Shown here: one piece after another, positions 40,162 through 47,988 of the stretch
Numbering within the stretch: position 1 is the first letter of the stretch
Layout of the letters: the number at the start of each line of letters is the position of its first letter
NCBI GenBank assembly: GCA_937899905.1
Contig: CALCCF010000057.1
Coordinates: forward strand, 1 to 64,000
Length of the DNA: 64,000 nucleotides
DNA from: an uncultured Phycisphaeraceae bacterium
GTDB lineage: Bacteria > Planctomycetota > Phycisphaerae > Phycisphaerales > UBA1924
Direction: 5' to 3'
Notes under the pieces: generated by a model
The model's input: only the letters and a program-made list of their open reading frames with translations
Databases searched by the model: none
What the model was told of the DNA's origin: nothing
Translations under genes and position numbers: made by a program

Positions 40162-42076
40162 CACTGACCCGCTCGAGTTCCTCCAAGAACGCGTCGCCGA
40201 AGGCGTCGAGCTTCGCCTCGCCCACACCCTTGATCGAGAGCATCTCGCGCCGGCTGGAAGGCCGGAGCTTTGCCATCTCACGAAGGGTGGCATCGTTGAA
40301 CACGATGTACGGCGGGATGCTCTCCTCGCGGGCGATCTGGAGACGCACGGCACGGAGACGCTCGAACAGGGCGACTTCGTCGGCATCGAGCACGACGACC
40401 TCGGGCGATCTGTTGCTGCGCCGCGAGCGTTCGCGGCCGACGGCGCCCGAGCCCATGGGCCGTGCGAGTGTGATGGGCGTCTCGGCTTTCATGACGGCGT
40501 TGCCGAGGTCGCCGAAGCGGAGGGTCTCGAAGCCGCCGTCGCTTACGTGGCGTTGCAGAGCACTGGCCGCGACGAGCTGCTCGAGGTACATGAGGACTTC
40601 GCCGCGGGGCTTTTCTTTGAGCAGGCCGTGGACGCTGAGGCGGTCGTGGCCATTGGCCTTGATCTTCTCTGAACTGGAGCCACGCACGACGTCGGTCACG
40701 TGGGCCGCGCCCCACCGCTGGTCGAGGCGGGCAACGGCGCTCATGAGGATCTGCGCGATGCGGGCGCTGTCGGGCTCGTGCTCGGTCTCGCCGAGGCAAA
40801 CGTCGCAGGCGCCGCAATTGTGGCGGCCCGGCGGTGGGCCATACTCCTGGCCAAAGTGCTCGCTTAGCGCTTTGTGTCGGCACTGCATGAGCGCGACAAA
40901 GCGCTGCGCTTCGCGGACGAGATCGAGTTGGGCCCTCGTGCTCTCGGGGATGGGCTCGCCCTGGGGCACGTCTCGCAGGATCAGCCGGGACCATCGGCCG
41001 GCATCGCTGGGGCTAAACAGCAGCAAACACTCGGCGGGCTCGCCGTCGCGACCGGCTCGGCCGGCTTCTTGCTGGTAGGCCTCGACGCTCTTTGGGCACG
41101 CCGCGTGGACGACGAGGCGAACGTTGCTGCGATCGATGCCCATGCCGAAGGCGACGGTGGCGCACACGACATCGAGCTGCTCGTTGGTGAACGCGTGCTC
41201 GATGTTGTCGCGTTGCTTGGGTTTCAGACCAGCGTGGTAGGGTTGAGCGTCGAGGCCTCGCCCGCGGAGCGCTTCGGCGAACTCCTCGGTTTCCTTGCGG
41301 CTGATGCAGTAGACGATCGCGCCGCCCTCGCCGGCCTGCTGGTGGCGCGTGACGGCGGCGGCGATCTGCTCGACGGCGCGTGCGCCGGACTGACGCGCCT
41401 GCACCCTGTACGTCAGGTTCGGGCGATCGAAGATGCCAACCAAGACCTCGGGCTCGTGCAGGCCGAGCTGATCGATGATGTCCTGACGCACGCGGGGTGT
41501 AGCCGTCGCGGTGAAGGCCTGCATGGGCGTGCCTGGCACCACCGCCCGCAGCTCGGCGAGGCGGCGGTACTCGGGGCGGAAGTCGTGGCCCCACTGGCTG
41601 ATGCAGTGGGCCTCGTCGATGGCGATCGTGCCCAGGCGGCCGGCGTCGTTGAGCCTCGCCAACAACGCCCGGAAGCCGGTGGTCACCATCCGCTCTGGCG
41701 CGGCCAGAACGAGGTTCAGTTCGCCGCTCACGAGCCTCGCCTCGATCTCCCGGGCTTCTTCTGGTTCGACAGCGGAGTGGAGCGCGGCCGCGGGGTACCC
41801 GTTGAGTTCGAGGGCACGGACTTGGTCGCGCATCAAGGCGATCAGCGGGCTGACAACGACGGTGACCTTTTCGTTGACCAGCGGCGGCAGTTGGTAGCAC
41901 AGGCTCTTCCCGCCGCCGGTGGGCAGGACGACGAGAGCGTCTCGGCCTTCGAGGGCGGCGGCGATGGCGGATGCCTGCATTGGCCGCAGCGATTGGAACC
42001 CCCATACACGCTGGAGTGCCTCCAACGCCTCCTCGGGAAGGCTCGGTGGTGGCGATGTACAGGTTCCGTCAGGCAT
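40154..42076 (-). CDS. recQ: ATP-dependent DNA helicase RecQ
   Basis: The protein has 640 residues. It unwinds DNA 3' to 5' in recombination and repair. Helicase motifs: FQSLRPMQ (motif 0), LPTGGGKSLCYQLP (Walker A), AIDEAHCISQWGHDFRP (DEAH, aromatic loop), FTATATPRV, and VHAACPKSVEAYQQEAGRAGRDGEPAECLLLFS. The RQC zinc module is CRHKALSEHFG...HNCGACDVC, followed by a winged helix. A C-terminal HRDC-type domain (VALFERLRAVRLQIAREESIPPYIVFNDATLREMA) completes the classical three-part layout. The start is supported by TAGTCT 6 nt before the ATG. Confidence 0.95.
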   Translation of the reverse strand: MPDGTCTSPPPSLPEEALEALQRVWGFQSLRPMQASAIAAALEGRDALVVLPTGGGKSLCYQLPPLVNEKVTVVVSPLIALMRDQVRALELNGYPAAALHSAVEPEEAREIEARLVSGELNLVLAAPERMVTTGFRALLARLNDAGRLGTIAIDEAHCISQWGHDFRPEYRRLAELRAVVPGTPMQAFTATATPRVRQDIIDQLGLHEPEVLVGIFDRPNLTYRVQARQSGARAVEQIAAAVTRHQQAGEGGAIVYCISRKETEEFAEALRGRGLDAQPYHAGLKPKQRDNIEHAFTNEQLDVVCATVAFGMGIDRSNVRLVVHAACPKSVEAYQQEAGRAGRDGEPAECLLLFSPSDAGRWSRLILRDVPQGEPIPESTRAQLDLVREAQRFVALMQCRHKALSEHFGQEYGPPPGRHNCGACDVCLGETEHEPDSARIAQILMSAVARLDQRWGAAHVTDVVRGSSSEKIKANGHDRLSVHGLLKEKPRGEVLMYLEQLVAASALQRHVSDGGFETLRFGDLGNAVMKAETPITLARPMGSGAVGRERSRRSNRSPEVVVLDADEVALFERLRAVRLQIAREESIPPYIVFNDATLREMAKLRPSSRREMLSIKGVGEAKLDAFGDAFLEELERVSDG

Positions 42077-42082
42077 GGCCCT

Positions 42083-42088
42083 AGACTA
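42083..42088 (-). promoter_or_regulatory. TAnnnT -10 hexamer (TAGTCT) for recQ
   Basis: TAGTCT, 6 nt, ATG. It is divergent from the rpmF promoter, about 30 bp away. Confidence 0.5.
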
Positions 42089-42118
42089 TGCGAGCAACCG
42101 GCACTGGGCTTCGAAGCG

Positions 42119-42147
42119 TTGACGCGACCGGGCTCGGGGCTTATCGT
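42119..42147 (+). promoter_or_regulatory. Sigma-70-type promoter of the rpmF-plsX-fab operon
   Basis: TTGACG, 17-bp spacer, TATCGT. This is the best -35/-10 pair I see in the window. It leaves a leader of about 110 nt containing a GGCTCGC/GCGAGCC stem shortly before the rpmF ribosome-binding site. Confidence 0.6.
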
Positions 42148-42267
42148 TGAGGTCTGGGACACCGCGGGCGGACAACCCTGCCGTGTCTGGCATCTGTCCG
42201 TTGTGTGACCCGGCTCGCGTTTGCTCCTGAAGCGCCTCTTGCGAGCCTTGAAGAAGGGTATCTTGCC

Positions 42268-42468
42268 ATGCTTCCAACCCATCGCCAGTCCCACGGTCGC
42301 ACCCGCCGTCGCCGCGCACACGACTCGCTCACGGGCACCAAGGTCACCTTGTGCCCGGTCACGAGCATGCCCAAGAACCACCACCGCGCCTGCCGCCAGT
42401 CCGGGTACTACCGCCCGGGCCTGACCATCGTCGTTCCCAAGCTCGGGATCGGCGTCGAGCGTGACTAA
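42268..42468 (+). CDS. rpmF: Large-subunit ribosomal protein bL32, reduced zinc site
   Basis: The protein has 66 residues. The basic N-terminus SHGRTRRRRAHDSL and the core LCPVTSMPKNHHRACRQSGYYRPG match bL32. In zinc-bound bL32 this core has two CxxC pairs; here only one Cys of each pair remains (CPVT and CRQS), so the site is probably no longer zinc-binding. The tail (LTIVVPKLGIGVERD) extends past the usual end. The ATG is preceded by AAGGGTA. The order rpmF-plsX-fabH-fabD is the classical bacterial arrangement, which supports the assignment despite the divergence. Confidence 0.85.
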   Translation: MLPTHRQSHGRTRRRRAHDSLTGTKVTLCPVTSMPKNHHRACRQSGYYRPGLTIVVPKLGIGVERD

Positions 42469-42534
42469 ACCACACCCTCGCTTTCAATCTTGGGATGAGT
42501 GCGGGCAGATACGACGCCCGTGTGGGGTGCTGTG

Positions 42535-43602
42535 ATGCGATTGGCCGTCGACGTCATGGGCGGTGACCACGCGCCCGACGCCATCTTGGCGGGCTGCTTT
42601 CGTGCGCTCGAGCCCGATAGTGGCGCCATCCCGGAGGGTGGCCGGCTGGTGCTGTTCGGCGATCGCGACACGATCCTCGACATCGCCAAAGAGCACGGCG
42701 TTGATCCCAGCCGATTCGATCTGGTCGCCACGACCGAGGTGATCGAGATGGGTGAGAGCCCGGCCAAGGCGGTCCGCTCGAAGGCGGATTCCTCGATCGT
42801 GCGTTCGGCGGCCCTCGGCTCACCGAAGACCGCGGGCACACCAGAGCATGTCGACGCGATCTTGAGCGCCGGCAACACCGGGGCGTGCGTGTCGGCGGCG
42901 ATCATGCACCTCAAGCGATTGCCTCGTGTTCACAGGCCGGGGATCGCCGTGACCATCCCCGGCTTCTCCGGCCCGGTGGTCATGTGCGACGCGGGCGCGA
43001 ACCCCGAGCCGCAGCCCACACACCTGTGGCAATACGGCGTGATGGCCGAGGCGTACGCCCGGACGGTGCTTCACATCGAGAACCCCAGAGTTGCGGTGAT
43101 GAACATCGGTGCCGAAGAGGGCAAGGGCACCGGGCTGATCCAGCGGAGCCGAGACCTGATCGCCGCGACGCCTGGTATCAACTTCACCGGCTTCATCGAG
43201 GGCCGAGAGTTCTTCGATGGCGCCGCGGACGTGGTCGTCACGGATGGCTTCGTCGGCAACGCTGTGCTGAAGATGGCCGAAGGGTTGGCCAAGAGCCTCT
43301 TCGGCGCAATCGCCCAGGCGATCTTCACCGAGGACCCAGAGCTCGCGTTGCGTCTCGAGCCGGCGATCAAGGCCCTGTACGCCAAGAGCGACTACGAAGA
43401 GCTCGGCGGTGCGCCGCTGTTGGGCGTGAACGGCACGTACATCATCGGTCACGGATCGAGCAAGGCCAAGACCATCGCGGCGAGCATCCGCAACGGATTC
43501 GAGTACATCCGCCTCGGGCTGAACGATGTCATGACGAATCGGATCGCCGAGGTTGAGGCGTCGATGGACCCCGCCTCGGTTCTAGAGGCGGTCCGGGCGT
43601 GA
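42535..43602 (+). CDS. plsX: Phosphate acyltransferase PlsX
   Basis: PlsX makes acyl-phosphate from acyl-ACP for phospholipid synthesis. It has 355 residues: RLAVDVMGGDHAPDAIL at the N-terminus, DSSIVRSAALG, AILSAGNTGACVSAA, DAGANPEPQPTHLWQYGVMA, VMNIGAEEGKGTGLIQRS, GFIEGREFFDGAADVVVTDGFVGNAVLKMAEGL, and LLGVNGTYIIGHGSS. The chosen ATG directly precedes the conserved RLAVDVMGGD; a GTG 12 codons upstream is possible. Its TGA overlaps the GTG of fabH. Confidence 0.95.
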   Translation: MRLAVDVMGGDHAPDAILAGCFRALEPDSGAIPEGGRLVLFGDRDTILDIAKEHGVDPSRFDLVATTEVIEMGESPAKAVRSKADSSIVRSAALGSPKTAGTPEHVDAILSAGNTGACVSAAIMHLKRLPRVHRPGIAVTIPGFSGPVVMCDAGANPEPQPTHLWQYGVMAEAYARTVLHIENPRVAVMNIGAEEGKGTGLIQRSRDLIAATPGINFTGFIEGREFFDGAADVVVTDGFVGNAVLKMAEGLAKSLFGAIAQAIFTEDPELALRLEPAIKALYAKSDYEELGGAPLLGVNGTYIIGHGSSKAKTIAASIRNGFEYIRLGLNDVMTNRIAEVEASMDPASVLEAVRA

Positions 43603-44660
43603 GCGAACAGGACCAGAGCCACGTCGACCGCGCCGCCGTGCAGACGGCCGGGGGTTCGTGCGTCGGCGCGACGATCGTCGGCTCGGGCGTAGCCATCCCG
43701 CAGACCGTGCTCACCAACGCGGATCTTGAGAAGATCATCGACACGAGCGATGACTGGATCCGCAAGCGCACGGGCATCACGCAGCGACGCGTGGCCAAAC
43801 GAGAACTCGGGGAGACGACCGCGAGCCTCGGCACGAAGGCGCTGCAGGCCGCGCTCGACGACGCGGGCATGGTGCCGACCGACCTCGACCAGCTCGTCGT
43901 CGCGACCATTACACCGGACATGCCCACCCCCTCGGCGGCCTGCCAGATCGCGTCGGACATCGGGGCCGGCAACATCGGGGCGTTCGATCTTGGCGCTGCA
44001 TGCTCGGGCTTCGTGTTCGCACTCAACACCGTCGACGCGTTGATCCGCTCGGGTGTCGCAAAGAACGTCGGTGTTGTCGGCGCCGACATAATCACCCGCC
44101 ACATTGATTATTCGAATCGCGGCCGAGGCACCAGCATCCTCTTTGGCGATGCGGCCGGCGCGTTCATCGTCAAGGGCAGCGACGATCCGAGCCGCGGCGT
44201 GCTGGCCCGATCGATGCACACCGATGGCGGGCGATGGCCAGACCTCTTCATTCCTCGCGTCGACGAGGACTTCCCGTCCGACTTCGATCACGAAGCGAAC
44301 GCCGTCGAGCTTGATTGCCTGCACATGAACGGCCGAGCGGTCTTCAAGTTCGCGGTAAGCACCTTCGGAGACCTCATCCAGGAAACGCTCGACAAGGTGG
44401 GTCTGCGTCCCGAGGACGTCGACCACTACGTGTGCCACCAGTCGAATAAGCGGATCCTCGACGCCGCACGCGATCGTTTCGGCCTACCCGAAGAGAAGGT
44501 GCGGGTGAACATCGATCGCTACGGCAATACCGTGGCGGCCTCGGTGTGCCTGTGCTTCAACGAGCTCAAGACCGAGGGCCGCATCGAGCCCGGCCAGCTC
44601 GTTATGTTCCTCGGCTTTGGTGCCGGGCTGACCTGGGGCAGCAGCCTCTGGCGTCTCTAA
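43599..44660 (+). CDS. fabH: 3-oxoacyl-ACP synthase III (FabH)
   Basis: FabH starts fatty-acid synthesis by condensing acetyl-CoA with malonyl-ACP. It has 353 residues, with the catalytic triad Cys135 (LGAACSGF), His280 (VCHQSNKRI) and Asn310 (RYGNTVAAS). Other signatures are DTSDDWIRKRTGI and the C-terminal GFGAGLTWGSSLW. An N-terminal extension of about 20 residues (SEQDQSHVDRAAVQTAGG) precedes the fold. The GTG start overlaps the plsX stop. A Ser replaces the more common Ala after HQ (HQSN rather than HQAN). Confidence 0.95.
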   Translation: MSEQDQSHVDRAAVQTAGGSCVGATIVGSGVAIPQTVLTNADLEKIIDTSDDWIRKRTGITQRRVAKRELGETTASLGTKALQAALDDAGMVPTDLDQLVVATITPDMPTPSAACQIASDIGAGNIGAFDLGAACSGFVFALNTVDALIRSGVAKNVGVVGADIITRHIDYSNRGRGTSILFGDAAGAFIVKGSDDPSRGVLARSMHTDGGRWPDLFIPRVDEDFPSDFDHEANAVELDCLHMNGRAVFKFAVSTFGDLIQETLDKVGLRPEDVDHYVCHQSNKRILDAARDRFGLPEEKVRVNIDRYGNTVAASVCLCFNELKTEGRIEPGQLVMFLGFGAGLTWGSSLWRL

Positions 44661-44692
44661 TCCATCCGTAGTTTCTGAATGGGGGCTTTGCC

Positions 44693-45637
44693 TTGAGCGA
44701 GCGAGCCATTGTTGTTTGTCCTGGTCAGGGCGCCCAAGCCGTGGGCATGGGGCGCGCGTGGGCCGACGCCAGTCCCGCCGCGAAGGACATCTTCGAGCGC
44801 GCGGACGCGGCATTAGGCTCGAGGCTCGGCGCGCCGCTGAGCTCCCTGTGCTTCGAGGGCCCGGCCGAAACACTCAACCGAACCGACGTCAGCCAGCCGG
44901 CGATCTACACCTGCTCGATCGCGTCGTGGCACGGCATCCAAGAGCTTGCTGGCGATGCAGCGCCAGCGCCTGTCGCGTGCGCCGGACTGAGCCTTGGCGA
45001 GTACACCGCGCTGCACATCGCCGGCGCACTGCCGTTCGAGGCGGGACTCGAGCTGGTCACGCTCCGAGGCCGGGCCATGCAAGACGCCGCCGAGGCCACG
45101 CCCAGCGGCATGCTGGCGCTCATCGGGTGTGATGAGCCCCAAGCCAATGAGGTGTGCGAGGCGGCTCGCCAGGACGGAGTGCTCGTGTGCGCAAACTTCA
45201 ACGCGCCCGGGCAGGTCGTGCTCAGCGGTGACGCGCAGGCCATCGAGCGGGCTCAGGCCGCCGCGAAGGACGCCGGCCTGCGTGCAACGCCGTTGCCCGT
45301 CGCCGGGGCGTTCCACTCACCCTTGATGGAGCCGGCAGCCGAGCGGTTGTCGGAGGCGTTGGCAGCGGCGCCGATCGATGCTGCCTCATTGGCGAACTGC
45401 CCGGTGTACTCCAACGTCACCGCCCAGCCGCACGAACACGATGCCGACAGCATCCGCCGACGGCTCGCCGAGCAGTTGACCCACCCGGTCCGCTGGGCCC
45501 AGGGCTGCCAGAACATGGTCGACTCCGGGCTTGGTGAGGGGGCTGATTGGCATGAGATGGCCCCCGGCAAGAGCCTCGCGGGCATGATGCGGCGGATCGA
45601 TCGCGGCACCGGCGTGACCACGCACGATGGCCCGTGA
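44693..45637 (+). CDS. fabD: Malonyl-CoA:ACP transacylase (FabD)
   Basis: FabD loads malonyl groups onto acyl carrier protein. It has 314 residues: VVCPGQGAQAVGMG near the start, the nucleophile elbow GLSLGEY with Ser100, the conserved Arg in LRGRAMQ (about 127), and His208 in VAGAFHSPLM. The TTG start is supported by GGGGG about 10 nt upstream and by the conserved GQGAQ beginning at residue 11. It is the last of the plsX-fabH-fabD block; fabG follows only after an unrelated lipoprotein gene. Confidence 0.94.
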   Translation: MSERAIVVCPGQGAQAVGMGRAWADASPAAKDIFERADAALGSRLGAPLSSLCFEGPAETLNRTDVSQPAIYTCSIASWHGIQELAGDAAPAPVACAGLSLGEYTALHIAGALPFEAGLELVTLRGRAMQDAAEATPSGMLALIGCDEPQANEVCEAARQDGVLVCANFNAPGQVVLSGDAQAIERAQAAAKDAGLRATPLPVAGAFHSPLMEPAAERLSEALAAAPIDAASLANCPVYSNVTAQPHEHDADSIRRRLAEQLTHPVRWAQGCQNMVDSGLGEGADWHEMAPGKSLAGMMRRIDRGTGVTTHDGP

Positions 45638-45806
45638 GCCTTGCCTCGGCACCGTCTCGACTGGGGTCACCGGCCCGTAACGCCCTGCGCATGAGCGACC
45701 TAGGCTCGCCATGACCACCGAACCGTCGGGCAATCTCCGGCGAATCCTGGTGGGACTGAGCCACCCGCAGACGAATCACGAACGAATCCCGATGGAGGCT
45801 TCCACG

Positions 45807-47123
45807 ATGAGCCGACGCACCACCAAATCCATGACGCGCAAGGCCATGAAGCTGGGCTTGCTGGCCATCCCGGTCGTGCTGACGGCCTGCAAGGAGCCAC
45901 CACCACCGCCGCCGCCACCGCCGCCACCTCCACCGCCGCCGCCGCCCGCGCGCGTCGATGTGCAGGAAGTGCTCGCCTCGATGGAGAACGTCGACGCTCG
46001 GGTGCAAGCCGCGGACGGTCTCAGGGTGCTCGCCGAAGACGAGCCGATGATCCGGGCCGCGATCGCGTTCGCCGACGCGTTCGCCAAGGGAGACGACCTG
46101 GCGCTCGAGGGCATGCTGTCGGCCGATGCTCGCATGATCCTCGACGACCTGCGGTTCGGCGGGCAGTGGTTTGATGCCATCGAGGACATCGAGCAGGTGC
46201 GCCTGGTTTACCTGACAGCGGATGCGCAGAGCGAGGGCATCGAATTGGCTTCGGCCGCGTCGCTCGCATCACTGAGCGCCGCCCAAGCCGCGCAGTCGCT
46301 GGACTTGGGTCCGGCGGCGAGTGGTATTCCAAGCCGGTTCGGCGACCTTCCGCCCGCCGTCGAAGCGGCGCTCGCGAACCTCATTGCTTCCATGGCCGCG
46401 TATGGCGGCGATGAAGCAGCGCTGGAGCAGGAGTTTGGCATGGCGATCGCCGCGGCGATCGATGCCGATCCTGGCATGGCAGAAGAAGTTGCCGAAGCCT
46501 TGCAGATCGACGACTCTTCACCGCAGGCCATCCTCATGGCCATGCAGGACCCCGAGGCCGGGACGATGGCGAACATCGGCGGTGGACCCGACGCGAACCC
46601 CGAGATGCGGGATGCCTTGCGCCGAATGATGGTGGCCGTCCGCGACAGCCCGCAGTCCACCGATCGTGTTCGGGACATGGCGAGCGCGAGCGTCGCGGTG
46701 TTTGATGCCGCGATGCTGCCGCTCGATGACCAGCAGATGGACGTTGCCGAAGAGCCCGCAGCGCAGGACTTCGGTGGCTCAGACAGCCCCGGCGCGATCG
46801 CGATCGCGATCCAGGTTCCCGGCGAGGCGTACATCCTCGGCTGGTCGGTCACGCCGATCGGTGGCCAGTTCGCCTTTGGTGGCGCCCCCACCAACGCGAA
46901 CATTGTCGCGCGGGCGTCCGAGTTCGATGGCGCGATTGGTCCCCAGACCTTCACGGTCGATTTCTCCGGCTTGGGCCAGACCCAGACCGTGTCGACCGAG
47001 GGATTGCAGGTTGCTGAGACCGGCGGGCCACAGGTCGAAGAGCAGGAAGAGGACGATGACGATTCGGGCGAGCGTCGGCGTCGCACACCGCGCGGGCCGA
47101 TCACCATCCCCGGCGGCGGCTGA
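45807..47123 (+). CDS. Lipoprotein with 17-proline run, unknown function
   Basis: The protein has 438 residues. The start is chosen at the ATG with GGAGG 8 nt upstream; the frame is open 32 codons further up, where a TAGGCT hexamer may be the promoter. The signal MSRRTTKSMTRKAMKLG ends in lipobox VLTAC, and the mature protein begins KE followed by 17 consecutive Pro. Next come a helical Ala/Asp/Glu/Met-rich region (to about 300), an IAIQVPGEAYILGWSVTPIGGQFAFGG domain and an acidic/Arg-rich tail. Polyproline would need EF-P for translation. No known domain; it sits between fabD and fabG but is not related to fatty-acid synthesis. Confidence 0.75.
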   Translation: MSRRTTKSMTRKAMKLGLLAIPVVLTACKEPPPPPPPPPPPPPPPPPARVDVQEVLASMENVDARVQAADGLRVLAEDEPMIRAAIAFADAFAKGDDLALEGMLSADARMILDDLRFGGQWFDAIEDIEQVRLVYLTADAQSEGIELASAASLASLSAAQAAQSLDLGPAASGIPSRFGDLPPAVEAALANLIASMAAYGGDEAALEQEFGMAIAAAIDADPGMAEEVAEALQIDDSSPQAILMAMQDPEAGTMANIGGGPDANPEMRDALRRMMVAVRDSPQSTDRVRDMASASVAVFDAAMLPLDDQQMDVAEEPAAQDFGGSDSPGAIAIAIQVPGEAYILGWSVTPIGGQFAFGGAPTNANIVARASEFDGAIGPQTFTVDFSGLGQTQTVSTEGLQVAETGGPQVEEQEEDDDDSGERRRRTPRGPITIPGGG

Positions 47124-47169
47124 GTACCCCACCACCGGCTCTCTGGGCCGCTAAACTCGATCACTCCCA

Positions 47170-47205
47170 CGGGGCGCGGTGAGCGCCCCGCTTTCTTTGT
47201 CTTTT
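47170..47205 (+). terminator. Intrinsic terminator after the polyproline lipoprotein
   Basis: An 8-bp stem CGGGGCGC/GCGCCCCG with loop GGTGA is followed by CTTTCTTTGTCTTTT. fabG therefore needs its own promoter or depends on read-through. Confidence 0.8.
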
Positions 47206-47238
47206 CCCGCTTCTGGTGCAGCCAAGGAGACCACCCAC

Positions 47239-47985
47239 ATGTCCGAGACCCCAACGCGCGTTGCTCTGGTCACAGGCGCGAGCCGCGGCATCGGCCGGGC
47301 AATCGCAACCCGGCTTGCCGCCGACGGCAGACACGTGGTGCTCGTCTCGCGTTCGCAAGGGCCGCTGGACGAACTCAAGGCCGAGATCGAGTCCGCGGGC
47401 GGGCAGGCGACCGCGTTGGCCGTTGACGTCGGCGATCGCGAGGCCTTCGCAAAGGCGATCGAGGGCGTGGCCAAGGAATTGGGACGAGTCGATATCCTGG
47501 TCAACAACGCAGGCATCACGCGCGATGGGCTGATCATGCGTATGACCGACGAGCAGTGGGACGAGGTGGTGTCGGTCAACCTCACCAGCGCCTTTACTGC
47601 GTGCCGCGCTGCGGCTCGGCCCATGATGAAGCAGCGATTCGGGCGCATCGTGAACATCGCAAGCACAAGCGGCGTGGTCGGCAACGCCGGGCAGGCCAAC
47701 TACGCGGCGGCCAAGGCCGGGCTCGTCGGGCTAACGCGAACGCTCGCGCGCGAACTGGGCTCAAAGGGCGTAACCGCGAACGTGATCGCGCCCGGATTCA
47801 TCGAGACCGACATGACCGCGGTGCTTCCCGACGAGGCCAAGGAGCAGGTCCTCAAGGCCATGAGCGTGCCGAGGCTCGGGCAGGCGGACGACATCGCCGC
47901 CGCCGTCGCGTACGCCACCAGCGACGAGGCCGGGTTCCTCACGGGACAGGTCATGTGCGTCGACGGCGGCCTGACGATGTGCTGA
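47239..47985 (+). CDS. fabG: 3-oxoacyl-ACP reductase (FabG)
   Basis: An NADPH-dependent SDR enzyme of the fatty-acid elongation cycle, 248 residues. TGASRGIGR (12-20) binds the cofactor, NNAG is at 89-92, and the catalytic Ser142, Tyr155 and Lys159 lie in NIASTSGVVGNAGQANYAAAKAG. The end, FLTGQVMCVDGGLTM, is typical. AGGAG about 10 nt upstream sets the start; a frame open 20 codons upstream overlaps the terminator. The acyl carrier protein gene, which often follows fabG, is not here: the next gene is a histidine kinase on the other strand. Confidence 0.94.
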   Translation: MSETPTRVALVTGASRGIGRAIATRLAADGRHVVLVSRSQGPLDELKAEIESAGGQATALAVDVGDREAFAKAIEGVAKELGRVDILVNNAGITRDGLIMRMTDEQWDEVVSVNLTSAFTACRAAARPMMKQRFGRIVNIASTSGVVGNAGQANYAAAKAGLVGLTRTLARELGSKGVTANVIAPGFIETDMTAVLPDEAKEQVLKAMSVPRLGQADDIAAAVAYATSDEAGFLTGQVMCVDGGLTMC

Positions 47986-47988
47986 GCG

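Noticed and set aside
40874-42208. Plus-strand frame opposite recQ
   Set aside because: The RecQ helicase, zinc and HRDC motifs are all on the minus strand.
45898-45951. CCG/CCA repeat as a tandem-repeat element
   Set aside because: It is in frame and encodes the polyproline spacer of a lipoprotein.
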